Source: an uncultured Lysobacterales bacterium (GTDB taxonomy: Bacteria > Pseudomonadota > Gammaproteobacteria > Xanthomonadales > SZUA-36). Taken from it: 5,116 bases of DNA. Below are positions 1 through 5,116 of this stretch, piece by piece. Made by a program: the position numbers and the translations under genes. Location: positions 1 to 5,116 of the forward strand of contig CALKKN010000038.1 in the NCBI GenBank assembly GCA_937995275.1. Direction: 5' to 3'. A model generated the notes under the pieces. That model ran no database searches and was not told the DNA's origin. It saw only the letters and a program-made list of their open reading frames with translations. Numbering within the stretch: the first letter of the stretch is position 1; every line of letters starts with the position of its first letter.

Positions 1-404
1 TGGTAGCCGAGCCGGACCAGTTGCCGCTCCATGCGCGCGCCCAGTTCGGCCGGGCATCCGAACAGGCGCTGGCTGGCGCCAGCCTCCAGAAACAGGCCCG
101 GCCGGTCTCCCGGAATACATACTTGGCTGCTGTACTGGTAACACCAGGCAGCCAGGCGCCGCAGGGCCCGTTGTTCTGCTGCCCGGTCGCGTTCCACGAT
201 CTGCAGGTCGTCGAGTATCCCCAGCGCCGCCGTCACCGGCATTCCGGGCTTGATGCCGCCGCTCAGCGCCGCCGGATTACAGTCGATGATCCGTTCGCGC
301 CGCTCAATGACATCGCTCACCGCGAGCGGCATGTTCCGACTGCTCTGCCCCCGGGTAAACAGGTTCAGCGGCAGGTGCGGAAAGTGGATGGCGAGCCAGA
401 GCAT
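1..404 (-). CDS. imuB: ImuB, Y-family polymerase-like mutagenesis protein (N-terminal part, cut by window edge)
   Basis: This is the first 134 codons of ImuB, the catalytically inactive Y-family polymerase relative that bridges ImuA, DnaE2 and the beta clamp in SOS-induced translesion synthesis. The N-terminus MLWLAIHFPHLPLNLFTRG matches the family opening. It is followed by IIDCNPAALSGGIKPGMPVTAAL (residues 39-61, the region equivalent to the Y-polymerase fingers/palm entry) and by PGLFLEAGASQRLFG (residues 102-116). Active Y polymerases carry an acidic metal ligand near the N-terminus and a D-E pair in the second motif. Neither is visible here, as is usual for ImuB. The chosen ATG at 404 begins exactly at the conserved MLW; an in-frame ATG at 434 would add ten residues. 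Neither start has a convincing Shine-Dalgarno sequence, which fits translational coupling to imuA, whose last 101 bp it overlaps. The beta-clamp motif and C-terminal half lie outside the window. Confidence 0.93.
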   Translation of the reverse strand, partial: MLWLAIHFPHLPLNLFTRGQSSRNMPLAVSDVIERRERIIDCNPAALSGGIKPGMPVTAALGILDDLQIVERDRAAEQRALRRLAAWCYQYSSQVCIPGDRPGLFLEAGASQRLFGCPAELGARMERQLVRLGY

Positions 405-1068
405 ATCCCGGAGTTTGATAGGGCTGCTTCGCATAAACTGAGAAAGGTCTCGAGACCCAGGCGGGTTCAGGCGGCCGGTTGCCGCGGCACTTGACGATCC
501 CGACCCGCGTACCCCGGTGGTCGTCCGCTTCCAATTGCAGGCGCAGCGCTGCCGGCGACGCTTCCCGGAGCGCGCTTTCCGGCCGGAACAGCCAGGCCAG
601 CTTGGCATGAGCCTCCGCTGCGAGCTGCAGGCGCCGCAGCCGGGGGAAGGTGATGCGCTGCGGCCAGGCCAGCACGGCGCCTCCCTGGCCGCAGCTGAGC
701 GCCTGCTCACAGGCCCACAGGGATTCCCCGTCGCCGCGCGTGCGCGCCAGCAGCAGGCGCTCGAGGCGCAGGCCATGCGCATGCAGCGCGGCGGGGTAGG
801 GTATCCAGGGAGGATCGACCAGCACGACCCATTGCCCCTGCTCGCCCAGGGCCGCCAGCGCCGGGAACAACAGGCTGAGTTCCCCCAGGCCGGGATTTCC
901 ACAAATCAGCTCGGTCACCGCGCTCAGCGGCCAACCCCCGCCGGGCAGGCGCGCATCCAGTCGCGCATGGCCGGTGGGCACGACAGGCTGGCCGCGGCTC
1001 AGCCGGCGGCCTTTCCAGAGCCGGGGCGTGGCGTCGAGGAGTCGGTCGATGGCGGCGTTGTCGGTCAT
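304..1068 (-). CDS. imuA: ImuA, SOS translesion-synthesis accessory protein (RecA-fold, SulA-like)
   Basis: The 254-residue protein matches ImuA, the small RecA-fold partner that works with ImuB and DnaE2 in damage-induced mutagenesis. The conserved core is visible: a short N-terminal region, LPGGGWPLSAVTEL (residues 41-54), GNPGLGELSLLFPAL (57-71), the Walker B-like strand WVVLVDPP (80-87), and RGTRVGIVKCRG (185-196) near the end of the fold. The P-loop is degenerate: the position where RecA has the catalytic Lys is Glu63. This G-[IL]-G-E-L form is, from memory, typical of ImuA, so nucleotide hydrolysis is doubtful. Residues from about 200 to 254 are a Pro/Ala-rich tail with no recognisable conservation; residues 222-254 are encoded inside the imuB overlap. 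The ATG at 1068 follows the lexA stop by 19 bp, with a weak GGAA 9 nt upstream, so the gene probably depends on the lexA promoter. Confidence 0.9.
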   Translation of the reverse strand: MTDNAAIDRLLDATPRLWKGRRLSRGQPVVPTGHARLDARLPGGGWPLSAVTELICGNPGLGELSLLFPALAALGEQGQWVVLVDPPWIPYPAALHAHGLRLERLLLARTRGDGESLWACEQALSCGQGGAVLAWPQRITFPRLRRLQLAAEAHAKLAWLFRPESALREASPAALRLQLEADDHRGTRVGIVKCRGNRPPEPAWVSRPFSVYAKQPYQTPGYALARHPLSAPAAEPVYPGAEQSEHAARGERCH

Positions 1069-1087
1069 GTTAGTTCGTTCCGCACCG

Positions 1088-1720
1088 TCACAGCTGCGGG
1101 CGGATCACGCCGACGCCGAGGCCTTCGATGGCCAGTTCCTGCCGGCGCAGGTCGACCTCGATGGGTTCAAAATCGATGTTTTCGGGGATCAGCTGGACCC
1201 GGAAACCGCGGCGCCGGAAGCGCTTCACAGTCACCTCGTCGTCGACGCGGGCGACCACGATCTGCCCGTTGCGCGCTTCCGGGGTGCGATGCACCGCCAG
1301 CAAATCGCCGTCAAGGATACCCGCATCCTGCATGCTCATCCCCTGAACCCGCAGCAGGTAGTGGGGTTTCTGCGGGAACAGGGCAGGGTCCACGCGGTAC
1401 TCGTCCTCGATATTCTCCTGCGCCAGGATCGGGCTGCCGGCGGCCACGCGTCCGACCAACGGCAGCGGCATGTTGGCCGTGGCGGGCAGTTCTTCGGCGG
1501 CCAGCGGCAGCAGTGTGATGCCGCGCGCCGCGCCACGCTCGATGCCGATCATGGACTTGTTTTCCAGTGCCCGCAGGTGAGCCTCCGCCGCATTTGGGGA
1601 GCGGAAGCCGAAGTGCGCTGCCAACTCCGACCTTGTTGGAGGAAATCTATTTTTTTCAATGAATTCTGAGACAAACCTAAGAATTTGCTTTTGCTTTTCA
1701 GTGAGTGCTTTGTGGGCCAT
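1088..1720 (-). CDS. lexA: LexA, SOS response repressor and self-cleaving protease
   Basis: LexA represses SOS genes by binding operator boxes as a dimer and inactivates itself by RecA-stimulated autoproteolysis. The 210-residue product has an N-terminal winged helix ([13 protein letters not shown] at the start, then [26 protein letters not shown], about residues 27-52) whose recognition segment is almost that of E. coli LexA. The C-terminal S24-type domain has the cleavage site VGRVAAG (Ala94-Gly95), the nucleophile Ser129 in GMSM and the general base Lys166 in VTVKRF. The spacings G95-S129 (34) and S129-K166 (37) equal those in E. coli LexA, so the protein should be fully cleavable. Three starts are possible in a row: GTG 1726, ATG 1723 and ATG 1720. 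ATG 1720 is preferred because the strong AAAGGAGA site then sits 7 nt away. It is the first gene of the operon with imuA and imuB and is very likely autoregulated. The first 30 or so codons are much more AT-rich than the rest. Confidence 0.97.
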   Translation of the reverse strand: MAHKALTEKQKQILRFVSEFIEKNRFPPTRSELAAHFGFRSPNAAEAHLRALENKSMIGIERGAARGITLLPLAAEELPATANMPLPLVGRVAAGSPILAQENIEDEYRVDPALFPQKPHYLLRVQGMSMQDAGILDGDLLAVHRTPEARNGQIVVARVDDEVTVKRFRRRGFRVQLIPENIDFEPIEVDLRRQELAIEGLGVGVIRPQL

Positions 1721-1726
1721 CATCAC

Positions 1727-1734
1727 TCTCCTTT
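1727..1734 (-). promoter_or_regulatory. Ribosome-binding site of lexA
   Basis: Read on the minus strand, AAAGGAGA is a near-perfect Shine-Dalgarno sequence. It is 7 nt from ATG 1720, 4 nt from ATG 1723 and immediately next to GTG 1726, so it favours the 1720 start. Confidence 0.85.
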
Positions 1735-1742
1735 CAGCTGTA

Positions 1743-1762
1743 TACTATAAATATATACAGTA
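1743..1762. promoter_or_regulatory. LexA operator (SOS box)
   Basis: The core at 1745-1760 reads CTATAAATATATACAG on the plus strand, or CTGTATATATTTATAG on the minus strand. It matches the gammaproteobacterial consensus CTGTATATATATACAG at 14 of 16 positions. With the flanking TA on both sides, which are also consensus, the match is 18 of 20. One half-site is perfect; the other has CTAT instead of CTGT. The box covers the predicted -10 hexamer of lexA, the expected place for autorepression. The encoded LexA recognition helix resembles that of E. coli, which supports this operator type. A second CTGTATA half-site lies next to it at 1738-1744. Confidence 0.88.
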
Positions 1763-1778
1763 ATGTATATTTGATCAA
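1750..1778 (-). promoter_or_regulatory. Sigma70-type promoter of lexA-imuA-imuB
   Basis: On the minus strand the -35 hexamer TTGATC (1778-1773) is followed after 17 nt by the -10 hexamer TATATT (1755-1750). Each differs from consensus at few positions (TTGACA, TATAAT) and the spacing is ideal. Transcription would begin near 1743, giving a leader of about 20 nt with the ribosome-binding site just upstream of the start codon. The LexA box overlaps the -10 and the spacer, so bound LexA would block polymerase. Confidence 0.72.
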
Positions 1779-1844
1779 CTACCCAGAGGCGGCAAGTCCT
1801 ACCGCCGGGGGGCTTCTTTGCTAGACTGGGCGATGAGAAAAGCG

Positions 1845-3428
1845 ATGAGCGACAACCCCATCAAAAAGTTCTGGTCCCAGCTTCGGAAACGTAAAGTTAT
1901 CCGTGTCGGAGTCGTTTATCTCATCGTCGGCTGGGTAATGATGCAGATCGGCGAGGTGACTTTCGAAGCGCTGGGCCTGCCGCCCTTGGCGCTGACCCTG
2001 CTGATCGTCATCGTACTCCTGGGTTTCCCGATCGCGCTGGTGCTGGCCTGGGCATTCGAGGTCACCCCGGAGGGCATACGAAAGGACTCTGCCGGGCAAG
2101 CCCCTGAACCGGACGAGGACACCGCTGCGCCCATACTGGACCAATCCGCGCCGTCGATCGCCGTGCTGCCGTTCGACGACATGAGCGAGCTGGGCGACCA
2201 GGCTTATTTTTGCGAGGGCATCGCCGAGGAAATCCTCAATGCCCTGTGCAAAGTCGCCAATCTGCGCGTTGCCTCCCGGATGACCGCATTCTGCTTTGGG
2301 AGCAAGAGCGCCGATGTCAGGGAGATCGGCCGCAAGCTCGGGGTGCAGACCGTGCTGGAGGGAAGCGTGCGCAAGTCCGGCGACCAGTTGCGCATCACCG
2401 CCCAGCTGGTGAAGACCGCGGACGGTTATCACCTGTGGTCGCGCCAGTACGACCGCCGCCTGGAGGACCTGTTCGAAATCCAGAAGGAGATCGCCGATTC
2501 GATCGCCAATGCGCTCAGCGTGACGTTGAAGCGGAAAACCCCCAGCGAAGAGCAGAAGGTGGATGCGAAGGCCTATGACCTGTTCCTGCGCGGGCTCAGT
2601 TTTTTCGCCAAGCAGAATATCCAGGACACTGTTTTTGCCCGCCAGATGTTTTCGCATGCGCTGGAGGTGGATCCGGAATTCGGCCGCGCCTGGGCCGGGC
2701 TGGCTTACACGTATGGTTTCGAGTACCTCTACTTCAACGCCACGGACGTCAACCGCGAGGAAGCTCTGCGAACCAGTCAGAGGGCCCTGGAACTCGCCCC
2801 GGACCTGGCGGAATCCCACGTCGCGGCCGGCATCGCCAACTGCATGGTGCAGGATTATCAACAGGCCGAAGCGGAGTTCCAGAAAGCAGTCGAACTCGAC
2901 CCGGAGAATTTCGACGCCTGGTATTTTTTCGCGCGCAACAAGGTACACGAGGGCGACCTGGAACGGGCCGTGAAACTGTTCGAGCGGGCGTCGCAGGTTC
3001 GGCCCGAGGATTACCAGAGCGTGTTGCTGCAGTCACAACTGTGGCACAGCCTGGGCGACTCCAAACGGGAACGGGAGGCGGCCCGCAGAGGCATCGAGCG
3101 GGCGCGGATCGTGCTGGAGCTGAACCCGGGCGACAACCGGGCCTACAACATCGGCGCGTTCGCCCTGCTGCGCCTCGGCGAGAAGGAGGAGGGCGAGCGG
3201 TGGATGAAGGAGTCGGTCGCCCGGGCGCCGATGGACTCGATCGTGCACTACAACGCCGCCTGCTTTTTTTCACTGGCCGGTGAAGTCGAAAAGTCTCTCG
3301 ATTGTCTCGAGAACTGTCACCTGAAAGTCGGCAACCTCAATCGCGAGTGGTTGCTGCACGATTCCGATCTGGACAACGTGCGCGAGCATCCGCGCTTCGC
3401 GAAAATCCTCGCGTTCTTTCCCGACTGA
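1845..3428 (+). CDS. Membrane-anchored FlgO/TolB-N-like domain protein with TPR repeats
   Basis: The 527-residue protein belongs to a common but poorly characterised proteobacterial family. A basic N-terminus (KKFWSQLRKRKVIR) leads into two hydrophobic segments, about residues 19-36 and 47-70. A charged linker follows, then a FlgO/TolB-N-like domain (103-225) containing PSIAVLPFDDMSE, FCEGIAEEILNAL, VREIGRKLGVQTVLEGSVRKSG and WSRQYDRRLEDLFEIQKEIA. Residues from about 243 to the end form TPR-like helical repeats; the clearest are 304-317, 338-352 and 372-386, each ending in L-P or V-P turns such as ELDPENFDAWY. In relatives the same module is fused to adenylate cyclase or winged-helix DNA-binding domains; neither is present here. 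A role in protein-protein assembly at the inner membrane is inference; the substrate is unknown. Starts at TTG 1818 and ATG 1833 are also in frame. ATG 1845 is preferred because MSDNPIKKFW resembles family starts and a weak GAGA lies 6 nt upstream. Confidence 0.9.
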   Translation: MSDNPIKKFWSQLRKRKVIRVGVVYLIVGWVMMQIGEVTFEALGLPPLALTLLIVIVLLGFPIALVLAWAFEVTPEGIRKDSAGQAPEPDEDTAAPILDQSAPSIAVLPFDDMSELGDQAYFCEGIAEEILNALCKVANLRVASRMTAFCFGSKSADVREIGRKLGVQTVLEGSVRKSGDQLRITAQLVKTADGYHLWSRQYDRRLEDLFEIQKEIADSIANALSVTLKRKTPSEEQKVDAKAYDLFLRGLSFFAKQNIQDTVFARQMFSHALEVDPEFGRAWAGLAYTYGFEYLYFNATDVNREEALRTSQRALELAPDLAESHVAAGIANCMVQDYQQAEAEFQKAVELDPENFDAWYFFARNKVHEGDLERAVKLFERASQVRPEDYQSVLLQSQLWHSLGDSKREREAARRGIERARIVLELNPGDNRAYNIGAFALLRLGEKEEGERWMKESVARAPMDSIVHYNAACFFSLAGEVEKSLDCLENCHLKVGNLNREWLLHDSDLDNVREHPRFAKILAFFPD

Positions 3429-3449
3429 CCAGGCGGCTGTCGCAAGCGC

Positions 3450-5116
3450 TTACCAGCCACCTCCGCCGCCGCCACCACCACCGCCGCCCACGGAGCCCCC
3501 GCCGCCCGATCCGGAAGACGAGCCAGGCGGTGACGATGCGGACGCGATCGCCGAGGAAAAGGAGTGGCTGAAGCTGTCACCGAGGTGGCTGAGCGCCGCC
3601 GTGCCGCGGTAGTGGCCGTGGTACCAGCCCGGGTGATAGGTGCTCCGCTGCTGCGGGTCGGCCGGCACTTCCCCGGCCAGGCGGCGGCACCAGCGGTTCT
3701 CCACGCCGAGGGCGTAGGCGTAAGGGAGGAAAGCCTCGAACACCTCGGGCGTCAACCGTGGGGAGCGCATCCTGTCGAGACGGTCCTGCTCGGCGGTCCC
3801 GAGGTACTTCCCGAAGCCCTCGATTTCATCCATGACACGCCGCCCGCCCACCGTTGGCGCGCGCAGCAGGAACAGGAACAGGCCGTGGAGCGCCACCGAC
3901 AGGACCGCGAACGAGATCCACACAGCGGGCCCGCCGTCGAAGAAGAATGCTGTCACGGCCGCGGCCAGCGACATCAGGATCGGCGGTACGAGGTAGACCG
4001 TGTTCAGGTGGAACAGGCGGCCGAGGTATTCCCGCTTCAGCGCCTGCTGCAGGGCACTCCGTGCCGCCTGGAATTTGCGGTAGTTGTCGTTGTCCATCGC
4101 GATGCTGTCGCCGGCGGTGGGCAGCAATTCCCGGAGCACGGCCTGCTCACCGGCGGTCAGCGGTGCTGCCGGTGCGTCGCTCTCGCGAACCAGTGTGAAT
4201 TCCTTGTCTTCTTCTTCGATCCGGAGTTGCCGCTTGACCGCGAGGCTGATGATGGCGGCGGTGAATGTGTCGCGGTTGAACGACATGTCCCTGACATAAC
4301 TGCAGGCCGCCGGAGACAATCCCTCCGGCGGTTCGAACCGTGGGATGATCACACCCTTGTGTGGATCCCGGCCAACCCGGTCCCAGGCCCACAGGTACCA
4401 GGCCAGCGGCAGCAGCAGGCCCGCCAGCAGCACGATGGCCGCCGCATTGTCCGCCAGGAACCGGCCAGCCATCCGCCCCGGGCCGGGCTCGGTCACCAGG
4501 CCTTTTGGCCAGGCGATGGCGACAGTGAGCCCCTGCCCGGGCTGCAGCGGCGCGGTGGTCTCGATGCGCAACCGGTTGCCGGCCGGCCTCGACACCCGGG
4601 CGTCGGTTTCCGTGGCCCCGGCTCGCCCGATATACACGTCCACCTCGACCGCCCCCGGAGCGGCGTTGAACGGCAGGAAGACATCTACGACGCCACGGTC
4701 GATGGAAAACGGCCAGCCGGTGCCGATGACGTTGAAATACAGTTCGTCGTGATTGCCGAAATATCCGAGTTGCCGGTCGGTGTGGTAGACGAACTCATAT
4801 TCGTGGATGCCGGGCTCCAGCAGACGGTCCGCGCGTCCGAAATAAACCCGTACGCCGTTGGCCCGATCCTCGCTGTGCCAGGGTTCCTCAGCACCGTTGC
4901 GGCGGACCGACAGCGGACGGAAACCGGCCGTGACGCGGTTGCCCCGGCGGTCGCGGTAGCGGGTCGGGAAATCCCGGTAGATGCCGCGCCGGATGTCGCG
5001 GCCCTCGGCACGCACCTGCAGCGTTTCTGTGACCGACAGCGCGCCGCCGCCGCTGAGGTGAATGTCCGACCGGTAGTCGAGGATCCGCTCGTCCCCCCGC
5101 GCAGGAGCAGCCAGCG
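3450..5116 (-). CDS. DUF2207 domain membrane protein (N-terminus cut by window edge)
   Basis: The frame is open to the right edge, giving 554 residues without a start. The GTG at 5015 is internal: the 33 codons before it continue the domain. The fragment opens LAAPARGDERILDYRSDI, which looks like the end of a signal peptide (A-P-A cleavage motif) followed by the mature N-terminus. The DUF2207 extracytoplasmic beta domain follows, with GIYRDFPTRY (44-53) and GNHDELYFNVIGTGWPF (120-136). Then come a membrane segment (about 224-244), a cytoplasmic region with MSFNRDTFTAAIISLAVKRQL (277-297), two more membrane segments (374-392 and 397-417), and the conserved IEGFGKYLGTAEQDRL and FLPYAYALGVENRW blocks. 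It ends in a Gly-rich tail closing in Trp, usual for this family. The function is unknown; relatives often lie beside lemA, which could not be checked here. It converges on the TPR gene and has no visible functional tie to it. Confidence 0.92.
   Translation of the reverse strand, partial: LAAPARGDERILDYRSDIHLSGGGALSVTETLQVRAEGRDIRRGIYRDFPTRYRDRRGNRVTAGFRPLSVRRNGAEEPWHSEDRANGVRVYFGRADRLLEPGIHEYEFVYHTDRQLGYFGNHDELYFNVIGTGWPFSIDRGVVDVFLPFNAAPGAVEVDVYIGRAGATETDARVSRPAGNRLRIETTAPLQPGQGLTVAIAWPKGLVTEPGPGRMAGRFLADNAAAIVLLAGLLLPLAWYLWAWDRVGRDPHKGVIIPRFEPPEGLSPAACSYVRDMSFNRDTFTAAIISLAVKRQLRIEEEDKEFTLVRESDAPAAPLTAGEQAVLRELLPTAGDSIAMDNDNYRKFQAARSALQQALKREYLGRLFHLNTVYLVPPILMSLAAAVTAFFFDGGPAVWISFAVLSVALHGLFLFLLRAPTVGGRRVMDEIEGFGKYLGTAEQDRLDRMRSPRLTPEVFEAFLPYAYALGVENRWCRRLAGEVPADPQQRSTYHPGWYHGHYRGTAALSHLGDSFSHSFSSAIASASSPPGSSSGSGGGGSVGGGGGGGGGGGW
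3453..3515. repeat. Low-complexity GCC/ACC tract encoding the Gly-rich tail
   Basis: The plus strand is a run of degenerate CCN triplets, mostly GCC and ACC, which on the minus strand are Gly codons interrupted by Ser and one Val, ending in a Trp codon. Glycine tails ending in Trp are typical of DUF2207 proteins, so the tract is coding and not a separate element. It is prone to slippage and to sequencing error. Confidence 0.75.

Larger units (their letters stand above)
1641..1780. other. AT-rich island spanning the lexA 5' end and the divergent control region
   Basis: By direct count 45 of these 140 bases are G or C (28 of 80 in the lexA coding part, 17 of 60 upstream), against a visibly GC-rich background on both sides. 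It includes the lexA promoter, operator and first roughly 27 codons. The composition rises sharply again from 1781 toward the rightward gene. Confidence 0.8.

Noticed and set aside
21..1669. Long plus-strand open frames at 21-494, 517-1518 and 974-1669
   Set aside because: They lie opposite imuB, imuA and lexA, whose proteins are clearly recognisable. Their products are Arg/Pro/Gln-rich with no family pattern, as expected of antisense frames in high-GC DNA.
1771..1778. TTGATCAA palindrome as a separate regulator site
   Set aside because: It is only 8 bp and is explained by the -35 element of the lexA promoter; no second copy was seen nearby.
1821..2948. 375-codon minus-strand open frame opposite the TPR gene
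   Set aside because: It mirrors the codon pattern of the real gene, shows no domain, and would run against a well-supported FlgO/TPR protein.
3429..3460. Possible bidirectional terminator between the convergent genes
   Set aside because: Only a short AAGCGCTT palindrome and a weak GGCTG/CAGCC pairing are present, with no stable GC stem and no T-run on either strand.
3854..4752. Plus-strand open frames opposite the DUF2207 gene
   Set aside because: Low-complexity Arg/Ser/Pro-rich translations with no recognisable family; the minus-strand DUF2207 reading is continuous and conserved.
5013..5015. GTG at 5015 as start of the DUF2207 gene
   Set aside because: The frame stays open to the window edge, and the upstream codons encode a signal-peptide end and the conserved start of the domain, so the true start is outside the window.

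Overview
This window looks like a high-GC gammaproteobacterial chromosome segment. The LexA protein is of the E. coli type, with the same recognition-helix core (RSPNAAE-HL-AL) and the same Ala-Gly cleavage setting. The SOS operator is the gammaproteobacterial CTGT-N8-ACAG kind, and a lexA-imuA-imuB cassette of the type known from pseudomonads and other proteobacteria is present. Genus cannot be assigned from the sequence alone.

Layout, left to right. Positions 1-1720 hold a leftward operon: lexA (1088-1720), imuA (304-1068), then the N-terminal 134 residues of imuB (1-404, cut by the window edge). lexA and imuA are 19 bp apart, and imuA and imuB overlap by 101 bp. In known cassettes dnaE2 follows imuB; here that would lie outside the window. 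Positions 1721-1844 are an AT-rich divergent control region with a strong lexA ribosome-binding site, a sigma70-like promoter and a near-consensus LexA box overlapping the -10 element. Positions 1845-3428 encode a rightward membrane-anchored protein with a FlgO/TolB-N-like domain and TPR repeats. Positions 3450-5116 hold a leftward DUF2207 membrane protein whose N-terminus is cut by the right edge; it converges on the TPR gene with 21 bp between the stop codons.

How the genes work together. LexA represses its own operon. On DNA damage RecA filaments trigger LexA self-cleavage and release imuA/imuB, accessory factors for DnaE2-type mutagenic translesion synthesis. The TPR/TolB-like gene starts divergently from the same short AT-rich region, so the LexA box could also affect it, but this is inference. 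The DUF2207 gene has no evident functional link to the others. No RNA genes, insertion sequences, CRISPR arrays or attachment sites were seen. I found no clearly new system; the points most worth checking are the shared SOS control region, the long imuA/imuB overlap and a sharp base-composition boundary inside lexA.
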